A stretch of 64,000 nucleotides of DNA from Takashimella koratensis (Eukaryota; Basidiomycota; Tremellomycetes; Trichosporonales; Tetragoniomycetaceae), in NCBI GenBank assembly GCA_003116875.1, contig BCKT01000002.1, forward strand, positions 1,364,001 through 1,428,000, in the 5' to 3' direction. A model generated the notes under the pieces. That model was not told the DNA's origin. It saw only the letters and a list, made by a program, of their open reading frames with translations, and did not search any database. A program made the position numbers and the translations under genes. Shown piece by piece: positions 43,090 through 54,720 of this stretch. Positions within the stretch are counted from its first letter, which is position 1; each line of letters opens with the position of its first letter.

Positions 43090-45236
43090 ATGGTCCGCAT
43101 CTCTATCCCTACTCTCCCTTCTACACCTCCTCTCCCGCCCTCCGCCCTCTCCCTCCTCCCTGCCCCGCTCGCAGCCTCGCACCTCGCCAAGTTCCTCAAC
43201 AAGGGAGAAGGGAAGACCCTCGTGTTGACGGGAGCAGGAGTCAGCGTGGATAGTGGGATTAGAGCGTATAGAGGGAAAGAAGGGAGTTATAGTAATCCGA
43301 ATTATAAGTGAGTACGATAGGGGCTGGAATAGGGATAGGGATGGGCGGGGAGGAAGTGGTGGGAGAGGGGGAAGGGATGGGAGAGGGGGAAGGAAGAGGG
43401 GGAAGAGGTGTAGAAAGGCGGAAGACAGAAGACAGATAGCGAGGAGAGAGAGACAAGGAGGAAAGATGCCAAGACCATGATGAAGAGCTTGAACCCCTTG
43501 CTCGATCAACGACTAACAGACCTATGATTCCAGACCAATCTTCTATGGCGAACTAGTCGAACAGTCCCCCCGGGGAGAGATGTTCCGGTGAGTCCTAGCC
43601 GAGGCGAGCTACATCTACAGCCACAGTTACAGTCACCAAGGAGTTTGCCCTTAAGAGGAGGGAGCGGTATGCTGACTTGGATGTTTGCAGGAAACGATGT
43701 ACGTAGCTGCAGCCTTCGTTGGTTTGAGATGAAGGGGGATACTGATACTGACCTACATTACCTCATTCTCAACACACTACCTTGTGGGACCACAGACTGG
43801 GCTCGCTCTTTCCTAGGAGTAAGCACCCAATACAATCCAGCCACCTCTCCGGACTGTGATACCCTCGCACCTACGTACGTCCCAACTGACATCCACCTTT
43901 CAACTCTAAACAGTACCCGCCTGTCCGAGACGCTTTGCCTAACCCGACACATATCTACGTCGCGGCATTACAAGCTCTTGGCCTAGCTCCACACCTGATC
44001 ACGCAGAACGTGAGTTGTCCTTCTCTCTCACTCCTAATCTCATCTCATCCTCGATTCTTTCTCCTCTACACTTCCTCACTTCTTCTCAGTATCTCATTGT
44101 TTCCTTGTATCCTGTGCTAACGATCGCTTCAATCGCGATGTATCCGTCGCTCTCAGGTCGACAACCTCCACCCTAAAGCCTTGGCGCTTCTCACCTCTCG
44201 CCTTCCCAACCTTTCCCCCCGTCCCTCCATCCTCGAACTCCACGGAACCCTCGCACGCGTTCACTGCCTCGCACATAGGCATGAACAGAGCCGAGACGCG
44301 TTCCAGGCTCAGTTGGCGGATCTGAATCCGGTTTGGGACGGGGAAGCGAAAGAGGCGGAGCGGACGGGACGGTAAGTTTTTCATTCTCGGTTCTAGATCG
44401 GTAGATGGAGAACGTTGGCCAAGGATGAAAAATTGATGATTGGAGGATAAAGGAGTTGAGCTGAGACGGAGAACCACAGGCGACCAAGGACGAACCCGGA
44501 TGGAGATGTGGAACTTCCAGGTGCAGACTATACAACGTTTACTGTTCCCAACTGCCTCGACTGTGGGTCAACCCCGTCCGTGGTGAGTCTTGGTAGTCAT
44601 TTGATCTGGTTCATCCCGCCTGCAGTTTGTTTTCTCGTTCGCTTGGCTGACTTGGATATAGGTGAAACCTAACGTCGTCTTCTTCGTATGTAGGATCGGA
44701 GGAGTCGATTTACACCTCGGTTGAACGTACTGATCATAGTAGGGAGAGACACTCACCGACACCACTCGAGACGAATCGTACGTCCCACTCCCCTCTCCTC
44801 TCTCTTCCTCTTGTCTCACTCCACACCCTCGTTCCTCGATCACGTCCGGCCACCTAACGTGCTCAGATTCCGACTCGTCGCCGAGTCCTCTCAACTGCTC
44901 GTCCTCGGTACCTCCCTCGCGACCTATTCTGCCTTCCGACTGATCAAACACGCACTCGACGCGTCCAAGCCTGTCCTCATGATTTCCCAAGGACCATCAA
45001 GGGCTGACGGGTTAGAGGGCGTTGAGAAGATGGAGCGTGAGGCAGGGCCGGTATTGAGAGCGTACCTCGATGAGGCGGTAAAGTGGGTCCTCAGTTTTCT
45101 TACTCGGGTAGGGTAAAGCTGATGGGATGGACGCAGAACCAACTCGGGACCCGAGATTGACGCAGTAAAAGCCGTACTTGATACGGGCGTCGTCAAGCGG
45201 CCTCCTGAGATCGAGGGCCCACGCGCCGAGGGATGA
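43090..45236 (+). CDS. NAD-dependent protein deacylase, SIRT4-like (class II sirtuin)
   Basis: Removes acyl groups from lysine using NAD; SIRT4-type members are usually mitochondrial. Eleven exons join in phase: 43090-43307, 43534-43587, 43691-43698, 43796-43818, 43914-44009, 44157-44371, 44480-44582, 44662-44685, 44743-44777, 44867-45082 and 45137-45236. Four internal exons are only 8-35 nt. Motifs: TLVLTGAGVSVDSGIRAYRG, KRYWARSFLGYPP, LITQNVDNLHPKA, catalytic ILELHGTLARVHC, KPNVVFFGETLTD and LLVLGTSLATYSAFRLI. One zinc half-site is CLDC as usual, but the first reads CLAH instead of CxxC. An N-terminus free of acids (MVRISIPTLPSTPPLPPSAL) could target mitochondria. The ATG at 43090 is the first in frame. 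Confidence 0.92.
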
Positions 45237-45683
45237 GTGCATCAATTTAGGTACCTAGAAAAAAGTCGATGGTCTTGCATCCTTCGTCTTACTTTACAAT
45301 GCATTGTTCTGTACCCTTTTACACCCTACGTAACAAACTCAAGATCAATGCCGTTGGTCAATCTCTTTCCATTCGATGTTGTGACTTGTTCACGGTTCAT
45401 CTCAGTATTTATCTTCTACAGCAAGGATACTAAGAAAATGAAGAAGAAAAAAAAAAACTCGATTCTTTTCTTGAGCAGGGGGCAACCCAAAGCCTTGTAA
45501 AACTTGCCAACTGTACCAAGTCTAACCTCCAAATCTGGGTGATCTTTTGATCTCCCTGCCTTTCTTTTATCTAGGCTTTTACACCTCTCTTCTGCCCAAT
45601 TATTGTTACAACTACTTGAGTAAACAAGTGACTTTCGATGAACAAACGCCTCCTCTCCCCTCTCCACTCTCTACTCGCCGCGC
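45237..45683. other. Convergent 3' region, sirtuin / UBP12
   Basis: About 450 bp, A/T-rich with an A10-type run near 45445-45456. No gene seen. Confidence 0.55.
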
Positions 45684-48600
45684 CTACTCTCGACTAGAAG
45701 GCCGAACGACATCGTACTCCTCTCCCAACCCCGTCTCCGCCGCCGCCTCGCCTCCTGCCGGTGTCGGGGCCCGCACAAACTCCTCGTCCGAAGCCGGTGG
45801 AGAAGGGGGTGCGACCGTAACGCTCGTTGTCACTCCTGAACCTGATTGAGCGCGTGATTCATTGACAGCGGCGGTAGCGCTTCCAAAGTTGAAGTTGATC
45901 GAAGAGGTCGATGGAATTGTGTTACTGGTGCCTGTACCAGTACTTGTGGTTGGCCCACTACGAGTCAAGGGCACCGAAGCCGCGCCAATCCCTGTCCCTG
46001 TCCCGGCTGAGCTCGAACCCCACGCCGTGTTCCCGAATCCAAGGGAAGCGCCAACGGACCCGAGATGAACATTCACCTCGCTCTCGCGTGAAGTCCCTCC
46101 TTCCGCGCCGGACGCGGGTGTCGCCAACCCCGTATCTTCATCTGAGAGCGTAGGACTCGGCAAATTCGGCGAGTTGGTATGCGAGTACGATGGTAGCTCA
46201 TCATCATCGTCCATGTTTCGAGGGAGGGAGATTGGTGATGCCGGCCCCACGGAATCGATACTTTGCATCTGATCACGGTGACCGAAATCGTCTTCATCCG
46301 ATGAATCCCAAGCCGCGGATCGGTGGGTGACCTGATGACTGCTGGGACCCGCGACAAGAGGTGGGACAGGAGAGGCAGCGCGAGAAGCTTCGGCTTCCTC
46401 GGCTTTGATTCGTGAGATACCGCCAATAGGCCGGGTTGTGCGCCGGCGGTAGAAGAGCAAGTAAGCGGCGCGGGATTGGACAGAAGAGGCATCGGTAAGG
46501 GAAACACGCGAGTCGTCGTAGTTGTACCATTTGGAATCTTCCTTGTTCTGGCAAAAGGCGGTGTAATGACCCCCGCCAAGCCCACCAAAGTGGTTATCCA
46601 CGGCGTCTGTTCATTTGTCAAAAACGAATATCAAGAGAGATGCCTTTCGAGCAAGGTATTGGAGGAGGAATAGGTTACTTACACAAATCGTAAATCATAG
46701 GCTCGGCAGACGTCTCAATTCCATACTCTGCCGCTTGCTCAGCGGTTAACTCCATCGACTTTGCAATCTTCCTCTCTCCGATTCTCTCTTCCAGATCCAG
46801 CCCCTCGACAGGGAAATTGACCAAGTGGTCGAGCTGTACAAAAGCGCCAGTCGTCAGAGCTTTGCCAGAAGAAGAATGGGAGTCAGCTCGTTTACTCACC
46901 TTGTCGCGCATCTGGCGAGAGCTGCCGAATCGTTTGATACAGATGACCAAGATATCGGGTGCTTTGTAGATATCCAACTTCTTCGTGGCCGCTTGGTGCT
47001 TCTTGCACTACACAGACACCATTAGCTTGGTCTTCTCTGTATGCTCCCAACTACGTATTCCACGCCTAGAGAAAGGACCACTCACCACGGGGCAGTACCA
47101 CAGATCGTCTTGTCCTAATGTCTCTTCCTTTGAGAACTCATCCAGGCAGTCTTCAATAGAGATCACTTTCCCTTCTTTCCTCTTGGCCGCTTCCCGCTCA
47201 ATCGCGGGGTCCGTAAACGTATCCAAGATCTTGGTATCGAACGGCGTGAAGAATATACTGTCAAAGTCTGATCGGTTCCACTCGACGAAGATCGCCTCTC
47301 CGGGACGAACAGCTAGCGCAGTCCCGAGCGTAGGTCCCGTCGTAGACGTCGGCGTAGCGGTTCCGCTTGCACCCCCAGTAGACGGGAGGAGCGAAGTGGA
47401 CGCAGACATGTTGGGGTTCGGGTTATGGTGATGGTGGTGATGAGCCGGTTCCGACTCGTCGTCCGAGTTCTGAGCGGATCCAGAGACGAGTGACGATAGA
47501 CTACTAGAGATCCTTTCAAGCATCGCGCGTTTCGGCTTCTTTCTCGTCTCTAGCCGAGACCAAGAGCCGCTCGCTTTGTCCGGATTGCCGCGGTACAGAG
47601 GCTGGATGGACGGGTCCGCTTTGCCCATGCGGAAAGTATTAAAAGTTGAAGGAGAGTTGGCGGATGATGGGTCGGCAATGTGGATCTTGAACAGGTCACC
47701 CCGTGGGACGAGGTGGTCGACACTCGAGGAAGCGGAGGTCGTCGCTGAGCTGGATGAAGATGCAACAGGCGCTTCGACAGCAGGCGCAGCGGCTGCCTCA
47801 TTCTGCTCAGGAGCCGCTGGCGCACTCTCCTTGTCCGCCTCTGTATTCTCGTCTCCATCGACATTGTCGATATGAATCTCAGTCACCTCGTCCTCGTCTT
47901 TCGGTACCGCAGCCTGTGGAGCGTCCGCCGAAACCCAGAGTTTATCCCTCATCTCCGGCCTCACAAGCTGTGCGTACTTGGCCATCACCGCCGCCCGGAC
48001 CTTGTTAGGATCCGCCGCCTCTGCGCGGGACAGCGTAACGAAGAAGGGAGGATACACTCCGTCTTCCGGGTACGGGTTGCGCGAGTATTTCTGATCGTTT
48101 GTGCAAAAAGAGAAAACGGGGACGGTGATGGATCCGTTGGTAGGTTGAGTGCCGACGACCTTGTGGTTGGAGACAGTAGGGACGGCCAGTTCGTGGAAAA
48201 TGGCGACGTCGTTCTCTTTGGCTTCAGTGTTGACGTCCCCGTCCATCCACCAGCTGTACACTGCGCCCTTCCAGTAGTCGTACCCAACAATCTAGGGAGA
48301 GTTAGCGATTGTCAAGGGTAAACAACGTTTGGAGAACTTGAAGAAAGACGTACGTGAGAGCCCGAGCAGCCCATCAGCGAGCCAAGCTTCTCCTTGACAG
48401 CGGAAAACGATGCGTTCGCGGGGATGAGGAGGCGCACGTTGACGGGTGTTTTGGTATGGTCGAGCGGGACGAAAGTGCACTTGAACTGTCGTGTCTGGCT
48501 AATCGGAAGGGGCACGGTGAGGTACATGAACTGTAGATTCCACATCAGTCCGCGGGTCTCATTACATGATCAAACCGTTCCTCAGCTACTCACAGGGTCC

Positions 48601-50713
48601 ATGGTGATCGACTCCTTGTGACACTCGGGACACACGAGGGTACTCTGCAGTTGTCCCTGGAACAAGTCCACGATAACCGAATCGTTCCTCTTCTTGTATC
48701 CATCCCAACACTCTTTCCCCAACAACGCCAACTCCTTATCTCCACCGCCCGCCTTCCAATCTGGTTTCTCGATATACGGCTTCTTCTTGATCCGGTTCAT
48801 ATCCTCGTGCAAGCCGTCAAGCAAGAACGCGATGAATTCTTGGGTATCGTGTTGACCGTAACCCGCGAATTGCTGGGCGAACCGCGAAGTTGTCGTTTTT
48901 AGCTTGCGAGGGGAGAAGGAGGAATTCGCCGAGCCAGTCCAAAGTTGTTCGATCACCTCGCCAAACGCTTCGGCAACTGCACCGCCCATCCCGAGGGGGT
49001 TGTCGCGGTTAATCTCTTCGCTGTACACCCCAGAGAGGAAGTACTCGTTAAGCTCGATGGTATTGCTCAAGCACTGGACAGCAGAGTTCATGAAACAAGT
49101 GTTGCCGAGGTTGACGAGACCGACGAGACCCTTGCCACGTCGGCCGCGTGATTGGCTGCGCGTTTGCGGCGCCTGTGGGGCTGCCAGTTTGAGGGTATTG
49201 GAGGTAGACGATGACGCCGAGGATTTGCCTGATCCAGAGTAGAAAGCAGGTTTGGCGAAGAGCGGGGCAGGAGCTGCTGGGGTGAGTTTCTCCACAGCTT
49301 TTCCACCCTCAACCAGCACGGCCCATTGCACTCCTGCAGTTCCATTGCGCGTACCGACTTCGACAGCGATAGCGTCCCCGTCCAACAAGCCCGCGTCAAA
49401 GATTGTCTGCTCGGTGTTGTCCAAAAGCTGGCCCGACAAGCTGGGAAGAAGAGTCGACGAGATGGCTGATGACGTGAGCGCGGGGAGAGTGGAAGCTGCG
49501 TCGGACGAAGCAGGATCGGACGGGGTGTCGAGTGACCACAACCGCATAGGCGGAGGGGGAATCGCGGAGGTAGGGACGCCAGAAAGGGAAGCAGCGAGTG
49601 TGAGTAGGAGCGAGAGTGGGGCAGTGGTAGGAAGGGTAATGCGAATTGGAGACGAAGCCGACGCGGGCTCGGTCGTTCCTTTTGTCGACTGTGATACAAG
49701 GTACACGGTCAACACGATAGGGTTCATTTCGATTCGCTGTGACGGGAGGCAGAATCGTGGTAGCGATACTTGCGGCGCGTACCTAATTCAACCATCAGAT
49801 CAAACCCTTTCCATCACGCTTCCGCGTCGTCGCCACCCAACCACCCAAAAGCCAATACCCAACTTCCCAACCTGTTACTTACCGCTGAGCAATCGCTTGC
49901 CACCCTGTTGCTGAAATGAAGATGAAGTCCTCATCCTCTGACAGACCCTGTTTGACCTTCCACACCTTGTCCTTTCGGACCCGGGGCACGAGTGTGTACC
50001 CCGCTTCGCCGGAACTGGACCCGGCAGCAGGCTCGGTCTCGACCACATGCACGTCAACGGGCTCGCCCTCGACAAGAGGAGACATGTCGAGGTCGGGCTC
50101 GTGGCTAGATCCCGAGGCGCCGACTTGCGAGTTGAGTGCGGTGTAGAAGGTCTTGGGGAGGAGGTACATTGTTGCGTAAGCCGGGAATGGCGGTGGGATA
50201 GAGCCTAAATCCAAGTCAGCATGTTTACAACTTTGTTGACTATTGCTGATTTGTCAAGGTTCAGGAAGAGAAATGTGGTAGACTGGACTCACCGACTACC
50301 GTATCCCAGAGCGCTCGAACGTGCTGCGTCTCATCCAACGACACATGCCGAGTACGTTCTACCCACTCGCTACTCCCTTGTCCATCATCATCCTCCTCAT
50401 TTCTCCTTGCTCTCCCTGCATACTCTATCCTCTCGTCTCGGCCGTCGTGTCCTTCTTCGCCGTCAATATCCATACGTAAGGGACTACTAGCTTGTGCGCT
50501 ACCGATCATGGAGGGGCTGAGGAGGGGCGGGTCCTCGGAGACGGCCCGTTTGGGGCTGGAACTGGAAGACGGGCTGGGCGGGTTGGAGGTGGAGCGAGGC
50601 CGTTTCAGCTGGCTGGTGGAATTGGTGGGCGTTTGTGTCGTCGCGAAGGTAAGAGCGGGAGTGCTGGTGCTGCTGGTGGTACTGCTGTCGAGGCTGGAGT
50701 TGTTGGCAGCCAT
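45684..50713 (-). CDS. UBP12: Ubiquitin carboxyl-terminal hydrolase, Ubp12/USP15-type
   Basis: Cysteine protease removing ubiquitin from substrates. About eight exons. Order: disordered Ser-rich N-terminus starting [11 protein letters not shown]; a DUSP-like region ([15 protein letters not shown], then [20 protein letters not shown]); a ubiquitin-like linker; catalytic Cys box [38 protein letters not shown]; zinc half-site [17 protein letters not shown]; a long insert containing an acidic Ala-rich stretch and a His6 run; the second zinc half ([20 protein letters not shown]) with [14 protein letters not shown]; and the His box [17 protein letters not shown] with [10 protein letters not shown] Ser/Thr/Gly-rich tail of about 230 residues ends in the stop at 45684. 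The start at 50713 is the first ATG of the open N-terminal exon; a short leader exon cannot be ruled out. Confidence 0.92.
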
Positions 50714-51037
50714 GCTGAGGTCGAGGTAGTAGGAGTGAGAGAGGGGAGGGAGGATGGAGGATGAGAACGAGAGGATGATGTGATGGGGCTGTAGGGTGCC
50801 AAATTGCTAATTGCAGTTCGGTTTTTTGTAATCTCCCTTGACCCCGGGTAATTACGGTTACCCATTAGGAAAGGGATGCCACATGCCGGGGTTATACTTT
50901 TTGGCTGGGGTTTGCTTTCCTCGGCGTTATCCTCGCTATCTTGCTCGTGTTTCATGATTTCATGATTTTTGACTTTTTGATTGGTATTTTTTTCGATTTC
51001 CACGTCTTCATCATCACCATCATCCACCTCAGCCACC
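50714..51037. promoter_or_regulatory. Divergent promoter, UBP12 / mL38
   Basis: 324 bp between divergent ATGs. T-rich near 50940-51000. No specific element identified. Confidence 0.5.
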
Positions 51038-52270
51038 ATGAGCGCCAGCTTCACCGCCAGCCGCGGCATCGCGTTCGCCAAACACCCCCGCAGCGTTCGT
51101 ATCGCCCGCGTCGCCTCTCCTGCTGTCGCCGGTCCTTCGCGCCTTCCTACCCAGCCTCGCTTCCAATCCACCTCATCTACCCCTTCCACCCCGTTCGAGC
51201 CCGCTCTCCCTTCAGGCGAGAACCCAGCATACGACGCCGCGCTCTCCTACCTCTCCTCATATTCCTCTCACACTTCTTCGCGTATTCAGACCCTGCGCTC
51301 CCGCCTCGCCTCGACCGACCTGGACCCCGCCGTGCGGTCCAAGCTCGAATCGCGCGTCGCCAAACTCGAGCTCGAGCGCGGGCTCAACGATCCGGCAACT
51401 CGGCGGCTTTTCGTTGAAACCCGTGGGAAAGGGAACATGGAGCAAGCGGTGATGCGGAGTCTTGCGAAGAAGGAATGGACTCGAGAAGGCGGGCTAGACC
51501 TCCTCATGCAGCGAGTGCTTCAGCTCGACGTCGTTCCTGATCTCGTCGGGGAGATTCACCCACCTGCTCTCAACAGGTTAACACTGGGTACCACCAGCGG
51601 TTCGGTCGAGCCTGGATCGTTCCAGCTTCCATCTTCATTCTCCTCCCCGCCGTCCCTCACGCTCCAGCTTTTTGACCACCCGACGACCCCTTCCACTGAC
51701 TCCAACGCCGAGGGCAAGTTCACCCTCCTCGTCATCGACCCTGACTACCCGGAACACGAGACGAGCTCGTACTCGCAGCGCTTGCACTACTGCAAGACCG
51801 ACATCCCTCTTTCCGTTGTTTCAGGCGAGACCGACCTCTTCTCCGCTGCGGGCAACGAGGTACTCAGCTGGGAACCACCGGCGCCTGCCAAGGGCACGGG
51901 CCGACACCGCTACGTCTTTGTCGTCATCAACCTGTCCTCTTCCACCTCCACCTCTTCCCCACTCGCGAGGGAGAACTTTGACCTCCGCGCCTACCTCTCC
52001 TCCCTCTCGCTTTCGTCCGCCGCCATCTCGGGGCTTACTTTGTTCCGCGCGCAGTACACCGTCGCCGAGCACGAGTTCATCAACAGCGTCTTCCTCACTC
52101 GTGGCGTTCAAGGCGGTGTGCCAGAGTACGGCAAGGCGCCAAAGGAGATGAAGTACGGGTATCCGATGAGCGCAAAGCAGGTCCGCGCGGAGGATATTCG
52201 ACAGGTAGCGTGGGATGGGCTCGTTGCGGAAATTGAAGAGATGCAGAAGGGCAAAGTGCCCACGGCTTGA
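51038..52270 (+). CDS. MRPL35: Mitochondrial large-subunit ribosomal protein mL38 (PEBP fold)
   Basis: Single-exon gene of 410 residues. The N-terminus (MSASFTASRGIAFAKHPRSV, then RIARV) is Arg/Ser-rich without acids, a mitochondrial presequence. The middle is helical (LERGLNDPATRRLFVETRGK, GGLDLLMQRVLQLDVVPDL). The C-terminal part is a phosphatidylethanolamine-binding-protein fold: KFTLLVIDPDYPEHETSSYS, QRLHYCKTDIPLS, GRHRYVFVVINLS and AEHEFINSVFL, as in yeast MrpL35/human MRPL38. The ATG at 51038 lies in the strong context GCCACCATGA. It converges on the PPR-like gene with about 100 bp between stops; both products are predicted mitochondrial. Confidence 0.93.
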   Translation: MSASFTASRGIAFAKHPRSVRIARVASPAVAGPSRLPTQPRFQSTSSTPSTPFEPALPSGENPAYDAALSYLSSYSSHTSSRIQTLRSRLASTDLDPAVRSKLESRVAKLELERGLNDPATRRLFVETRGKGNMEQAVMRSLAKKEWTREGGLDLLMQRVLQLDVVPDLVGEIHPPALNRLTLGTTSGSVEPGSFQLPSSFSSPPSLTLQLFDHPTTPSTDSNAEGKFTLLVIDPDYPEHETSSYSQRLHYCKTDIPLSVVSGETDLFSAAGNEVLSWEPPAPAKGTGRHRYVFVVINLSSSTSTSSPLARENFDLRAYLSSLSLSSAAISGLTLFRAQYTVAEHEFINSVFLTRGVQGGVPEYGKAPKEMKYGYPMSAKQVRAEDIRQVAWDGLVAEIEEMQKGKVPTA

Positions 52271-52371
52271 ACGGAGCAGATAGTAGTTAGACTAGACGGA
52301 GCATCTATTGCATGATCAACAGCACCACCCTTCATTATACTTCTACTGCATCTAAACCCCATAGCCAAGGC

Positions 52372-54444
52372 CTATGCATGAGCACGTTGCTGTCCCTGAC
52401 CATCATCATCATCCTCCGAGGCCGTCTCGACTGTTTTGGCGTCTTCCATCTGGTCTGCGCGCGCCTGCATCCTCTTGGCCAGTACCTTTGCCTCGTCCCT
52501 CCTTCCTTGCTGAACCAGTACCCTCACCAACCGGGCATAAGTCCTCTCATCCGGTAGCGGCATCCTCAACAACCCTCCGACCTCTCCCTCACCCACTGTC
52601 CCATTCCCAGGGTGTGCTACCGCCCTGCTCTCCATCCCCTCCAGCAAATTCATCGCAGCGTCCGTCTCGCCTGTCCGGAGAAGACAAACCATCAGCGCCG
52701 TCCATCCCGCTGCACCTGGGTCGAGGCCGGCAGAAACGATACGCTCTACACTCCTTGCTGCTTCGGTAGGTCCTAAGTGTTGGCCCGCTACTCGAACAAA
52801 GGTCGCGTGCGTCGCGGCTGTCGGTCGTAGAGAAGGTGCAAAGGAAGGAGAGGTGACGAGGCGGAGGTACTGCTCATGAAACTCTGGGATAGCTGATGGT
52901 CGCATCGTGTGGAGTACCGCAGGGAGTACACTCGTGATCTCGTGAATTGAGGGGTGGATCATAAGCCGGTCCCACTGTACGACCTTGGGCTTGGCGTTAG
53001 GTGGGAGAGGAAGGCCAATCCATAGGAACCGGTCGGAGAAGGCTTGGACCGCTTCGTCGAAGAGACCGGCGTCACGCAGGCCAAGCACCTTGGCATGCCA
53101 CCATTTCGCCACGTTCTCCGTCGGAGCTGATCGACCCCGATGTGTACCGGGCGGGTAACAGAACAGTGTCTCGAACGCAGCTAGCTCGGCCGGGTGGGAA
53201 GCGAGCGCCTTCTGGAGATCGTTGATTTCGGCAGGAGATACGGACCCTCGAATTGCGGTCTCCAATCGAGGGAGTAGAGAATGAATAGCAGGTGCAGCGA
53301 GGAGAGACATGTCGATTTCGGTGGAAGATTGGGGTGGGTTAATCACCTCGTCATCGAGAAGCGAGATGGTGATGGTCTCGAGCGGTGTGGTTTGCGGAGG
53401 CAAGTAGGCGTCTGCGTCCCAGCCTGCAACGACGAGTCCTCGGATGTACGCATTCCACCAACTGTTGATCTGCGCGTCCACGATCTTGCGCTGCTTCACC
53501 GCGTTCTCGGAGCCCGAGACCTCGCTCGTCGTACTGCGTCGGTACTCGTCCATTGCGCTAACCAAGATCTGCCGCGAGAGGCTCGGCGGCGCAACTAGTG
53601 TCAAGTGAGGCACAAGTGGGGGAAGGAGAACCGGGAGGAGACCTTTACGAGCCCCGAGGAGGAGGAACGAGGCGAGGAAAGGGAGGTCGTGGGTGTATCG
53701 CGAGACGATTCGGCGCACCACTGGGAGCCAGGTCTGTTTCAATGCTGGGTAGGTCGACGTCGCAGGTCGGTTTGGATACAGGTTGAGCCAGAATAGGAAG
53801 GCTCCCTTTTCGTTATCGGCATCGAGGCTGGCCCAGCGAGCAATGTGGACGGTCTCGATGTCGCTTGGGAGGGTTGAGAGAGTGGAGCTAGGAGGGGAAG
53901 GTGTGGTCGCTGCATCGAGCTCGGACAAGGCCGCAGAGAGGTAGATTTTCCGCCGAAGCACAGGAGTGTGCAAAGCTTCGAGCTCTTTGTAGACTTTTCG
54001 AGCCGCGCTAATCCGGTCCTCGGCGACTAGCCGCGCGAGGAGGTCACATGCCCGTGGTCGTGTGGTACGGGGGTCAGATGAGGAGGTGGGTGATTGAGTG
54101 TCGGAGTGGGGGAAGAGCGTGGGCCATGGGATAGGTCGGAGGGGATGGGATCGATGCGGAAGGAGAGAAGAGGCCTCGTCGTATTCGTCGGCGTCCGTGC
54201 GGGGTTCGAGGAAGTCTATGACCGGGGTAGATGAGGAAGATGAGGAAGAAGAGAGAAGGCGGAATGGGGAAGAGGGTGAGGAAAAGTCAGGAGGGGAGGC
54301 AAGAGCGGCTGTGGAGAAGCGGTGGGATGGCAGGGAGGGTGGAAGAGGAAGAGATCGGTCGAGGACGAGGCGAAGGACAAAGAGGGCAGCCGAGGAGCCG
54401 GGACTCGACGAAGCCCGCCGGGCGAGAGATCGCGGGACCACCAT
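52372..54444 (-). CDS. Mitochondrial PPR-like helical repeat protein
   Basis: Intronless gene of about 690 residues starting MVVPRSLARRASSSPGSSAA, an Arg/Ser/Ala-rich presequence. After a Ser-rich stretch the protein is a continuous array of helical segments. Units that look like pentatricopeptide repeats include ACDLLARLVAEDRISAARKV and the C-terminal AGWTALMVCLLRTGETDAAM and TYARLVRVLVQQGRRDEAKV. PPR proteins bind organellar RNA and affect its stability or translation; the target cannot be read from the sequence. It ends with an acidic tail. The start at 54444 is the first real ATG (context CACCATGG). Family assignment is by repeat appearance, so a TPR/PPR-related alternative is possible. 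Confidence 0.75.
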   Translation of the reverse strand: MVVPRSLARRASSSPGSSAALFVLRLVLDRSLPLPPSLPSHRFSTAALASPPDFSSPSSPFRLLSSSSSSSSTPVIDFLEPRTDADEYDEASSLLPHRSHPLRPIPWPTLFPHSDTQSPTSSSDPRTTRPRACDLLARLVAEDRISAARKVYKELEALHTPVLRRKIYLSAALSELDAATTPSPPSSTLSTLPSDIETVHIARWASLDADNEKGAFLFWLNLYPNRPATSTYPALKQTWLPVVRRIVSRYTHDLPFLASFLLLGARKGLLPVLLPPLVPHLTLVAPPSLSRQILVSAMDEYRRSTTSEVSGSENAVKQRKIVDAQINSWWNAYIRGLVVAGWDADAYLPPQTTPLETITISLLDDEVINPPQSSTEIDMSLLAAPAIHSLLPRLETAIRGSVSPAEINDLQKALASHPAELAAFETLFCYPPGTHRGRSAPTENVAKWWHAKVLGLRDAGLFDEAVQAFSDRFLWIGLPLPPNAKPKVVQWDRLMIHPSIHEITSVLPAVLHTMRPSAIPEFHEQYLRLVTSPSFAPSLRPTAATHATFVRVAGQHLGPTEAARSVERIVSAGLDPGAAGWTALMVCLLRTGETDAAMNLLEGMESRAVAHPGNGTVGEGEVGGLLRMPLPDERTYARLVRVLVQQGRRDEAKVLAKRMQARADQMEDAKTVETASEDDDDGQGQQRAHA

Positions 54445-54720
54445 GGTCCTCTCTTCGTCGACTGGACGTATCCGCTCGTCCAGATGGTTGAGCAAGGGGG
54501 TCGAGGATGTGAATCAGAAGATGTGGATCAAGGTGGAAAGTGGGATTTGATATTTTCTGTTTTTGGTGGGACCCAATCCAGGCACGGGCTACGTACTTGA
54601 CATGCGGTTGGATATCCTCTGTGACAAGTTGGTGTTTCTCTCTCCCTCTCTCTCGTTCACCAGCCTGTCTACACCTCCATCGCTCGTCGTTTCCTCAACT
54701 CGTACAGATCACTCGATACC

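Noticed and set aside
44094..44535. Reverse-strand open frames across the sirtuin gene
   Set aside because: They overlap exons with clear sirtuin motifs on the + strand.
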